Shown here: piece after piece, positions 30,158 through 42,100 of the stretch | Layout of the letters: each line of letters begins with the position of its first letter | How positions within the stretch are numbered: the first letter of the stretch is position 1 | Program-made: the position numbers and the translations under genes | Notes under the pieces: generated by a model | Seen by the model: only the letters and a program-made list of their open reading frames with translations | The model's database searches: none | What the model was told of the DNA's origin: nothing | Assembly: GCF_964340395.1 (NCBI RefSeq) | Contig: NC_135569.1 | Span: 5,316,540-5,380,539 of the forward strand | Reading direction: 5' to 3' | DNA: 64,000 nucleotides | Source of the DNA: Glandiceps talaboti | Lineage: Eukaryota > Hemichordata > Enteropneusta > Spengelidae

Positions 30158-33100
30158 ATATATGGGTATGTGCCACCCAAATGCATCGGTTTACCATAAA
30201 AACTCCTTTAAAATGGGTTAACTTTTCGTCTGAAAATTCCCTAATCACGGAGTCAATAACATAGGAAACATCTTTACATGCTTTACAATAGAAATACAAT
30301 ATCACAGCATCAGACTAAAGGTAATTGACCAGATAATTTTCCCCCAAAATCATGGGTCTAACCGCTCTGCTTGTGGATTATAAATGGGTAGATGTTTTGA
30401 ACTTGGGCTGCTCACCTCTGTGTGAAAATTTGGGGAGTACTGTCGCCCAGGTTTAAGTTTTGTAGCAAAGCGTGTCATTGCCTGTGTACATGTACAAAGT
30501 ACATACTCCTCAGATATGCACCTCAGACAACCAACACAAGACTGTATTGTATATATGTACCATTGAACTTGTTGAAAACAATCATAAGTGTTTGTTCAGT
30601 GTGAGTAAAGTAAATTTTGACAGACAGACCAGGATTAGTCAGACAATTGACTATGTAAACTAGATATATGTTTGTACGGTCATAACAAAATAGCGCCCAG
30701 AGGTCTTTGACCCTAAGTGTTATTTTAATGTAACAAGAATGCAGGGAACATAGACTACTAAACAGTGTATTAGTGTAGACTACCAAATTAGCAATAGTCC
30801 AGGACACATAGGCTACTAAACATTGTATCTAGACTACCAACTTAGCAGTAGTCCAGGACACATAGACTACTAAACATTGTATCTAGACTACCAAATTAGC
30901 AGTAGTCCAGGACACATAGACTACTAAACAATGTATCTAGACTACCAAATTAGCAGTAGTCCAGGACACATAGACTACTAAACAATGTATCTAGACTACC
31001 AAATTAGCAGTAGTCCAGGACACATAGACTACTAAACATTGTATCTAGACTACCAAATTAGCAGTAGTCCAGGACACATAGACTACTAAACATTGTATCT
31101 AGACTACCAAATTAGCAATAGCCCAGGACACATAGACTACTAAACAATGTATCTAGACTACCAAATTAGCAGTAGCCCAGGACACATAGATTACTAAGGT
31201 GAAGGTGGGAGAAAGGGGTGTTGTCTTTAGCTACATAATGAAGTTTTCAATTCAGAAATTAAACACACTGTGATAATTCTTCCAAACATTACAGTATTCA
31301 GTGAAATACAATTTATAAAAACAACGTAAGAAGGGGAGGATGGGGAGGTGGTGTTTCTACGGTTTGGGACCCTGCAAACTCAGAGAGTTACATAAAGTTT
31401 GTATATACATTTGTACTGTACATGTGGTAACAAATGTAGAGATTTCCTTACTTACATGTAGATATGACCTCTCTACGTTATTTTGATTGTGAACCCTGAT
31501 AGAACTACTTAGATGATGTACAGTTTTTTGTACATGTACCCTTGAAACTGTGGTAGGGTTTATTCATCCACCACCCTGTACAAAAACACTGAAATTCTCA
31601 GCACAATTTTGCATTGTACAGAAACGCTTAATGATACGAATATTAATGAAGTATTAATATGTAGCTTAGAAAGTTCAAATTTGAATGTAGAAAAATGCGA
31701 ATATTTATTTCATATTGGACAAATAGTTTAGTGCTTATCCATGGCTTTGACTATCATGATGATGTCGCAGATTCGAAACCACAGATAGCCGCTAGAAACC
31801 ACAGATAGCCAATAGACTATTTAACATATGGAAATCGAATCAATTTTAATTCCATTAAAAAAAAGTAGTATTTCTGAGCAAATCATCCCAATGCTTTGAT
31901 AAATCCATTCGTTGGAAATACGTTAATTTGGTAAAGAAAATTATATTTTTGGGAAAAATGTCTGACATTCAATTCGAAATGAAAAGATTATCATTTGGAC
32001 ATATTGCTAAACTGTTCCGACTTTGTCGAGCTGATACCGTTATTGAAAACCCTGGATTAGGTCATGATAGCCAATCAACTCTAATAATACATGCAATTAT
32101 CCGACCAATGCCGTGCCTTGTTTAGAAATACAATATATTGTATTGCCTTGGGGTAAACACACAGATGTGTGCAGTGTTATACTTTAGATCTGGTTAGATC
32201 AATTATGTTTTGTTTATTAGCATATGGTGAACGCTGTCTATTGTCAAAGCAGTGCTTTGTAGGAAATGTGATATATTTGAAAGGCTCAGTGGACAATTAG
32301 GATTAATATCTAAGCATGAAAATAATATTCTGGTAGAGTTTAGAAAAAGGTTGATCCAGAATGAAAGAATAATCCCTGCATATTGAATATTCATGAGTTG
32401 CCTTGCCTTTTGCCGGGTAGATTTACATAATTGCCACACATGACTGGATCATCAGTTGTTCTTTCCTGGGGAATATACAATGTTCAACCATTCCATACTT
32501 ATGAGGTTAGCCTCATGAGACAACATGCCACCGCTAATAACGGCTACCACGAAACAATAGACGGCCAATAACTTTCATTTCGTTTTTCTCAGCAGTCACG
32601 CATAAATTAAGTGATGTAAAATCATAAAGTGATTCTCTACAACTCAAAGTTTACAAAATGCCTTTATTTCCTGGAGTAGTATTCCCTTTTAATTTATTAA
32701 GGCTAAGTTAAATGAGGTAAATTGGTGATCATTTTGTCAAATGTGATGAGGCAAGTAACTATGACTGAGTGCGTACATAGGCAATTCATCATGCAATACA
32801 AGAAGCAACTTGTGACGAATTATAGAAAATTCGGCATGTCAGATTCCATTTGACGCACATGGTGACATCGCAAGGTTCTACGATTATGTGTGTACGCAAA
32901 GCATTTAGTTGTACATATACATGTATGTGACGAATTGTTTAGTGCCATGTTTCAATCTCAGCTTACACTGTTTTTTACATTGTACATGAACTTGGCCTGA
33001 AGAGGGTTAAATATATATTTATATAAGGGTTATATCATGTATATTTACATAAATTATGCAGTCACCAATTAGGCACTGTCATGTTCTATTAATGTACCGT

Positions 33101-36100
33101 GTTTTCAGTGCACATCATTACTGAGAAAAATGAATACCACTCATTATATTAGTGGTTCATTCAATCATTGTGTCGCCTGACTTCAACTGAAGATTTCAAA
33201 TTTATTTGACAACCGTGTACATTATATTCGTATATGTACTGGTACATACAAGTAGTGAAAGTATTAGAGATAAAAGCCATAAGTAATGACTCCATACAAT
33301 GCACTAAAGCTACATCATTGTGTATGTATCTTGTGTTGACAAGCACAAGTGTAGCTCTTAAGGCCAAAAAAAAGACTTGTTTCTTGTCAGGACATTTTAT
33401 CTAAAATGGTACGACAATGTGAATTTTTTTTTTAAATTCTCAACAAACATGTTACTCAGTCTACTATTTATGGTATTTAGTATTCGTTTTATTTAGTACT
33501 TTAGAGCAACTGTGTATATGTGGGGCAGATGTAATTTGCTTGTTCATGATCGCCTCTGGAGTTGTCTTCAGTGAAGTAATTCGAGGTCATTTGTGTCCAT
33601 AAATTGTACAGTAATAAGTTGAAATTGTGATTGCAACGGTGGCCCTGATTTTGTGGTGTGGACCCAAAAATCAATTTGATTGGATTTACTGTGCCAGTGT
33701 ACCATGCTGTGTGTACAGGTACACGGATACATTTACCCACAGATGATATATTGTTAAGGGTGTACAATATCATGAGTTACATTGTATATCTAACAAAACA
33801 GTTTCAAAAAATGATCCAGTTGCAACTACATGTATATGTATATGTAGTGGAGCTTGAATAGTTAATGTATTTACTAGTCTGTCTGTCTGCAGTGTATTTG
33901 CTGAGGGCTGTCAACTATTAAGTAGGTGAGACTCCTTAGTTCAACAGGTGTTTTTAACCTACAGGGTTTCTCATCAAAATCATGGTACTAAGTACATGTA
34001 CCCCAAGGTATCGGTGCAAGGGTTGATGTATTTCTCCCTTCTGTTACAGTACTTCCGAAGCTTCCCACATCTTAGCAACAACACTGGTCTGTACTCATAT
34101 GTCTCAATAATATCAAATAAAGCTACATTGTATGTTGTACTTTACATAGTGTGCAAAGAAAAGACTCTCTCTTGGTATACTTGTATTTAGATATTATTCC
34201 TCCATTCAGCCAAGGAAATTATGGGTGACCTAAGGGGCCTTGTCAGGCCATGTTGAAGATGAGTAGTGACAGAACCCCTTAAGTTGCATGTATTTTCTTG
34301 CTGGTGGAAGGAAATATTGGGGAATAGTATAATTATGCCAAACAAATTTCATGATGAGTGTTGTCCTGGTGTGTGTTATCCTGACGGAGAGTGACAGGAG
34401 TATAAATTATGTGTTTTTGTTTGAATGTGTCAAGATTGGCTCCACTAATCTGTTAGTTACAATTTCCAGTCATATACATGTACTTCATGTGTACCAGCGT
34501 GTTTTACTGATATGATATCTGGTTCTCTTTCACTGAACTGTTTTCGTTCTAACATCGATCGCTGTTCTTGTCTTGAGATCACACCTTGTCCATCACGTAC
34601 ATGTAGAGGGCGGTATCTATCAATATGAAAAAAAAGTTGAGTCCTTGTAGACAGACATTATTACTACAATTCTGAGCAACTCAGAATTGTATATTTTCGG
34701 GAGATACAAAAACTCTAACTTTTCGCTGACATCTCGCGTCAGCCTCATCAGCAGTGGATTGTGAAGAACTGACATTATATGTACGTGACTGAAGAAGGAT
34801 GTGATCCTGATGATGCTGACAAGATGTTGTAAATATTTATTTTGGAGCATGAAAAAATTGGCTGAATAACAATTTAGGAAGTGTCAGGCACACTTTAATT
34901 TGGCAGACAATACAAGGGCAATGTGGAAACTCCTTGTAAATAACTTACTAACTTTAACTGTATCTGGTCTGAGCCCACTGTATTCAGTTCAACTGTTGGT
35001 GACACCCCAGTGTGTCCTCTTAGGATAAACAACTTTTATCGTTGCCAGTCAAAATGATAAAAACTGGCTTTCTTGTGAGTCACCACATAGTAAGAGATAG
35101 GGACACAAAATTTTAGTGCGTCACTAGAAATTGTGTGTGTCAGTGGCGTGTCAAATTGGCTTAGAGGGCACACTGGTCACCACATAGTAAGAGATAGGGA
35201 CACAAAATTTTAGTGCGTCACTAGAAATTGTGTGTGTCAGTGGTGTGTCAAATTGGCTTAGAGGAGAAAGTGGTGACACCTTTCACAACAGAGGATATGA
35301 CAACTCATAAAATTTGTTAGCACACCTTATTTCTTTTGAAAATAGACTAAAATAAATCCAGTACTGAAAAACATACGACTACAGCACATTACATTTGTAT
35401 ATCATCAAATGTTTTATTCGATCAGTATAAATTATTATTAGCAATAGAAAGCCGATACGAGTCTGTGAATATTTTCACAGAATTTTTGCCATTACGATTA
35501 TTAAAATTATTTAAAATACTTTCATGTCGGTAAATCTTCCATCCTTTACATCATCACATAATCAGTGGTAGCCTGATTGGACTACCAGCTGTAAATTATG
35601 GTAGTCCCATGACAAGAATTGATAGTCTGTGGACTTGGGACTACTGTTAATTTCAAGCCCTGCAGAGAGGGAACCCTAGTAAAATACTTGGGTGACTCAG
35701 GTAGATGTTACCTACATGTAGTCTACCACTGATACCCCTAACACTTTATGTTGGTGTCCGGCTTTCAGGTCAATGTATCGTGAGTGCTATCTTTTTGTTA
35801 GGCAAGTGTCAAAAAAGCACAAAATTAGTAGCAAATCTTTAAAGGCCCATTATTCAGTCCCAGGTTCTTGCATCTTCTCACTGGAGCTATAATGATTGCC
35901 ATTCAGATACAACCATTCTGTAGCTTTGCCATACAACTGTTCACGTTTTAATCGTAATCTAGCATGAGCCTTTAAAGAGTTTGTTAATCCAACTTGGGCC
36001 TATAAAATGTTTTGTTTTGTATTTTGCAGAGGTTGGAAGGTTCGAAAACCAGTGGTGAAGTTTTATTCTGTGGTGGCACTAACTGGGATTTGATCGGAAG

Positions 36101-39100
36101 AGCATCATTACCAAAAGCTGCTGGTAGGTGAAAATCACTTATTCACACAGCATTAACCTGCGGGTCATATAAAGATAAGTGTCATACATGTCTGTCATTG
36201 TAGCCCAGAAATTTCACTTTCTGGCTTGACATGTCATTTATCACCAGAACAGTCTGTTGAGCAGGTATGTTGAGTCAGATAGCCAAGTCTCTGGACTGGT
36301 GTCAATCTAGCCTGTAAGGTACGCTGTGACAGGGCGCCCTCGTGCATCGGTCAACCTCTTTCACATGATGTTAGTGCTAGCACAGAATGACATATAGTAT
36401 CTGACAGTATAAGTAACTCTTGGCCAACTTGATACAGCCAAAAGCAACAATTGTAACTTCAGTCTTAGAATTTTGAACAAATCTTCGAAAAATAAGAAAT
36501 TGAAAAGAGCTCTTTTTTTGTATTGACTTCAAAAGTAGGTAGGAACTTTAGCATAATATTAAAGGAAAGATGAAATCTCTGCCATTTACAAAACTTACCG
36601 TATGTAGTCTAAGAGAAGGCGAAGTAGGTAGGGAAGTTCTACATCAAATGACAAGAAATTTTTTTCTTCATTTTTTGGTGGCAAAACTTTGGAAATACAT
36701 GTACCAAGGTAGAAATTTAAGCTTGAAATAACTTGAAAGGTCAAATTGTTTGCCTTGTTTGTTTTTTTCTTGGGCTTTTCTTGAGCTACAAAATTTTACA
36801 TACGTCATAGGAAATCATAGCAAGAAACTGAAGCATAAAATGAAATCAAAAACCAAGCTGCAGTCATATTTGATAGCAACAACTCAGCAGTGCCAATATT
36901 GTTGAAACTGTGCAGGATAAAATGAAAATAGATGCCAAGCTGTTGTAATTTTTAAGAGCTGCAAAACATGGCAGTCCCAATATTGTTGAACTCTACAGGG
37001 TATTAAAAACGAAAACAAAGCAAAGTCATCATATTTGAGAGCCGCAAAACATAGCTTGGCAGTCCGCAAATTGAAGTAGAAACTAGTGGATAAAACAAAA
37101 ATAAAAACAAGTACACTTATTTTTTTAGGGCAAGAAAGCTTGACAATGCCAAAATTAAGCAACTTGTAGGATAAAATGAAGAGAGGCCACCAAGCCGTTA
37201 GCATTTTTGAGGGCAACGAAACTCGAGAAGTGCTGTAATTGAAGTGGAAATGTACATGGAGGGGTTCAATGAAAAGAAGGTTGATGTTGTCAATTCCAAT
37301 GTTTATTAGTTGATGTACTTGATTCATTCCAGTTTATCAGTACAGCAAACCAGAGATCAATCCTAGTTACCATAGCGATATGTGCACTCAACCTCTGTCA
37401 CCTTATGATGTGAGAACCACCACAGTTAATTAACCTGTGTAATGGAAAGTCAAGCTCTGTAATTGTTACCATGGAAATGGCGACTATCTGATCATTGTTT
37501 GGGACGTCTTTCCATCATTTCATTCAAAGTCCAATTTTTTTATATTATTACATTGTTCATGCAGCCATGACTGCAGTTTTCATACTCAGCTCATGCTAAT
37601 CTTCATGGTAATGTTCAAAGGTTAATTTTCAATCTCAGGTCAGTGTCTCATCATTTTCAACATGTATCAAGCCAACATTTTCATGAATACAGTCCTCAAA
37701 ACGCAAGTAATTTCAAAAATACGGTGACAGATTTCTTTCCTGTAAATTCATAATACCGTAGTCCAACATTAGGAGATACAAAATCTGTAATACTCTCTAA
37801 AACGGCAGTTTCTGTGAGTGCGTTACATGATCAAAGTTATTTAGCGTAATGAGCGTCATCTTAATCCGACCCCTATTTATATGCAAATTAGGTCTTTCAA
37901 TGGGCAGGTATTTTATAAACTAATAAGTATTTTATAAAGCAGTGACAATTAAAAACTTAGCGAGTGAAACCCAGTTTCATTGTTCACTCCAGTATACCAA
38001 CCTGTGTAAACACTCAAGATACACAAGTTTTGTTAGTTTAAAATTTGAAAATATATCCCTATTGTTTGAAATGTTTTTATGTGAAATTAAGCATATTTGA
38101 ACTTCTCTCGTTCGTTTATGATTTGTTGATAGCAATAATTTGTCTCTTCAAACTATATTTTGGTGGAAATGACGTGCGGGCCTTGGGCGGGAACTTCTGT
38201 TAAACATATTGTCAACTACTACAAAATGTTGTTATACAGTATTGAGTAATGATAAAAATAGAAACAATCGATAAATCGTCCTTCGGAAGTTGCCTAGTGA
38301 GGCCTACACGTTACTTTCACCTAAGTTCTGATGGATGCCACCTCCATACTGATACGAGAAACTGAGTGAAACTAACATATTTTACTTCGTTTAACAACCA
38401 AGTATTTATTAAACATAGTGAATTCACCAGATGTCTGTTCCCTTTAACAAAAACAAATGCATATCAACATGTCAAGATTCCCTGGCACAAACGCTGTAGG
38501 TTCGAAATCATTTCCATATGAAAAGATACCTTACTTGAGGTGTGAACTGACTGTCAATCAGTGATTGCTCTGACAAATATCACTGTTTGCCCAGGTTTCA
38601 ATCCCAGGGGTTTGCGGGGTGGGGGGGGGGTGGGGGGTGGGGGTACAAACATTGTGATCTTTTGTTCCACTTGATCGGTAGTTTATTTAGTCTCTTGGTG
38701 GTCATAAGCCAATAATTCGGTAAAGTGGAATTTGTCCGCTTTCAGGGGATTAGCCTAGATACATGGTTTGTGCCAGCCAATCCCGTCATGAATATATCTT
38801 AACAGTTCTCATTTATCGGAAAACAGTTTATACAAGTAAATGGACTACCATGGAGATAGAATTTGTCAAAATGCAACATAGCGCAAAATTTTCATTATGT
38901 CCATTGAAACGTGTCTGAAATTGACAATCGTGCAAAGTAAACATGCGCAAAATGTTTTGAATGAGAAACAAAGTGATTTTTCTGTTATCGTAATTGTGTA
39001 ACCGTACAATCAGTTGACAAAACGCTTAATTTAGATTGGATGAGGATTGAATATTTAGTTTTGATTTTGCATTTATAAAACAATTTTATCATGGCTTCCA

Positions 39101-42100
39101 ACTTGAAAAATCAATGTGAAACAACATACACCACGTCTGTGTTTGTAACTCAATACATTGCAAAAAGCTAACAAAATGTGTAAAAAAAACCCCAAAAAAC
39201 AGTTATTAATCTTTTGCAATTTATTGAGTTACAAACAAAGACTTTGCATATGTTATTTCACATTGATTTTTCAAGTAGGAAGCCGTGATAAAATTGTTTT
39301 ATAAATCCAAAATCCAAAATAAATACCCAATCCTCATCCATATGGCCACTTTGATTGGCGTTACCTAGCAAGTCTTAAATGTCACACCTGCTTGTGTTCG
39401 TATTGATGTCAGTTCTGTACTGATAAGCGAAAGTGAATGTAACCAACTCATTTTATCTTGTTTAACATCGTAGCTTTTGTTAAACATAGTGAATTCACAA
39501 AATAGCGTTTCCTTTTAATATGATTACACAAAAAACAACCCTCATTGCATCATCTAACATTTATGTCAGTCTACGTAATCTGAGTTACACTTTATCAAAT
39601 CTCACTTCAGTAGCCAAAGTGTTTGCAAATCTAAGATGTCGTCTTTCCACTATTTAATAACGTCTGCATCATTACTCGCATCAGTAACGACAACATTGAC
39701 TCATAAAACGCACTACGTTGTTATGCATTCTGCATGTTACTGTAAGCTATACTGAGTCACCGTGCCATACTTCTGTATCCAAAGCTGTGTTGCCATAGTA
39801 ACCATGTTTTCATACTTGATGTGATGAATCTCATCGTACAGCAGTCAGACGTTGATTCGATCTACTTGTAATTGATTTTTCTTCACCGGTTTAGACTTTG
39901 TGAGGTCAATTTAAAGGGTTATGTGTTAGTTAATATATTGATGAAATTAAAATAGTAAAAACGATTTTCTTTCTGAGTTTCATGGAATATATACTAATTT
40001 GTATTTTCTTCAATAATAACTGACTGCTAAAATGCAATGCTCAAGGTGTTGTCATTTAGTAAAATTATCACTAGAAATTTGTACCAAATATTCGGTGTGT
40101 ACTTTTTACTGAGTGGTTAATTGTGATATGCAGCACAGTAGCTAATTTGTAGCTAGCTTGAGTTATCACCATCGTCATTTGAGTCGCAATAAAAACAGTG
40201 TTATTAGATATTAGATTACACATACATGCATTGTATGTACAGGAAGTCATGTACCAGGCACTATACATCATTCATATGTAAATAATGTTATGGAAATAAA
40301 GCTACAGGCAAAATAAGACCCAAAAAAAGAATTGTTTCTAGTCAGTGTGCACATCACTTGAATTACCCCCGCATCAGTCTTTTTAGTCCCCGCGGACGAA
40401 GTCCGGAACGGGGACTTATGGATTGGGTTCCGTCTGTCCGTGCGTCCGTCCATCCGTCCGTCCGTCCGTCCGCAGCTGTTTCTTGGAGATGCCTGGACCA
40501 ATTTTTTTCAAACTTGGTACAGGGGCAACATACTATGGCATACATATGCACGTCAATTTGTTTTATGATACGATCCAATATTGCCGCCTAGCAACCATTT
40601 TGTTTGTGAATTTTCCCTGTCTAAAGCCATAACTCAGACATGCTTTAACAGATCTCATTCAAAGTTGGTATTAGGACAGTGTTCTATGACATACATGTGC
40701 ATATTCATTGTTGTCATGATACGATCCAATATGGCCGCCTAGCAGCCATTCTGTTTGTGAATTTTCCATGTCCAAAGCCATAACTCAGACATGCTTAAAC
40801 AGATCTCATTCAAAGTAGGTATTAGGACAGTGTTCTATGACATACATGTGCATATCCATTTTCGTTGTGATACGATCCAATATGGCTGCCTGGCAGCCAT
40901 TTTGTGTGCGAATTTTCATGTCCAAAGCCATAACTCAGACATGCTTGAACAGATCTCATTTAAAGTTGGTATTTGGACAGTGTTCTATGACATACATGTG
41001 CATATCCATTTTCGTCGTGATACGATCCAATATGGCTGCCTGGCAGCCATTTTGTTTGTGAATTTTCCATGTCCAAAGCCATAACTCAGACTCCATTTTC
41101 ATCATGATATGATCCCCCATACCCAACCAATCCTTTATTGTTGGAGGCATATTCCACACAACATATCTAAGTCTGTTTGTTTTAGGTTCACAAGTGTTGT
41201 TGCGTGATCAGAGTAGTGATAATTCCTTAAAACCCTATCATAGCGGGGACTATGTCATTCTCAATGACTTGTTTCGTGTGTGTTTGTCCAGCCAGAAAAA
41301 AACAACAAAGTACCCCAAGTAGAGATTGACCTACTGCCAATCACTGAGTCATTGTGGTTCTGTTTTACTATTTCAGTTGACTTTTACACATGTAAAGGAC
41401 CAGTTCAAATTAAAAAGTGGGTATGAAAAACAGTTGGCTGACAGAACCATGGAAAAAGTTGGTCCTGGCCAAAAAAAATGACCCTGTGTAATTCTTATCC
41501 GAGAACCTGGCATTGAACACCGGCCATTAAATTTTTGGATAACTATTACATGTGTATTTGACATGGCAATGCCTTTGTTTTTTATTTAATAGCTGGCGCT
41601 GTAAAGAAGCCACAAGGAGGTAGAAATCTATGGGGGCCACATCGTCTAGCCAGTTTGAGTGAAATCCGTGTTCGTACTGTTGTGTCTGGACCATCGGCAT
41701 GTCACAGTATATTAATAACTACAGAAGGAAAAGCTATGAGTTGGGGTAGGTATTCTTTATCAAATAGATGCCAGTTGACAGACCTAAGTCTGACTCATAA
41801 AAAGTCTTACTTTCTTTACTGCATTCATCATCAAGCTCAACAATAATAACAATTAAAATCAAGAAATATGAAACAAAACGTCTTCTGGGTTGACAAAAAT
41901 CTTACCAACAGTGCTATATTTTATTGTCTTGCTCAAAAATTTTTCTGTTGGTAAGATGTTTGTTGAGCCAGACGATAAAATGTAGCAGTGTAACAGTGTT
42001 GGTAGATTTTTGTTGAACCAGATGATAAAATGTAGCAGTGTTGGTAGATTTTTGTTGAACCAGACGATAAAATGTAGCACTGTTGGTAGATTTTTGTTGA

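Larger units (their letters stand above)
22892..36029 (+). other. RCC2 intron 1 (13.1 kb), repeat-filled
   Basis: No exon or independent gene was recognised. The first ~700 bp (to about 23590) are CpG-richer than the rest and may hold promoter-proximal elements. The remainder contains the dispersed repeats listed separately (24340, 25310, 26330, 27690, 28366, 29740, 30126, 30739, 32380, 33600, 35009, 35838). The open frames in it are short and lack family resemblance. A small perfect hairpin (tgcaccagtga ... tcactggtgca) lies at about 29377-29411. Confidence 0.7.
36124..41592 (+). other. RCC2 intron 2 (5.5 kb)
   Basis: No exon or gene was recognised. Contents: the ggcgccc repeat (36309), a G-rich run (38607), a complete palindromic MITE (39040) and the TIR-bounded tandem element (40385). 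Between about 36880 and 37330 the sequence repeats loosely similar phrases (aacatggcagtcccaatatt gttgaa; tgtgcaggataaaatgaaaa), an old degenerate tandem array. Confidence 0.65.

Noticed and set aside
30799-31197. Regularly spaced repeats resembling a CRISPR array
   Set aside because: The whole 54-bp unit repeats with no unique spacers, and the genome is eukaryotic; it is a minisatellite.
31928-32125. 65-residue + strand ORF in RCC2 intron 1
   Set aside because: More balanced composition than neighbours but no domain, no splice sites and no partner exons.
34620-34850. Possible Penelope-like or LINE remnant (- strand ctgatgaggctgacgcgaga, tgtcagcgaaaagttag)
   Set aside because: Only a short phrase resembles the end of such elements; too little to support a call. 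A similar phrase lies at 58190-58290.
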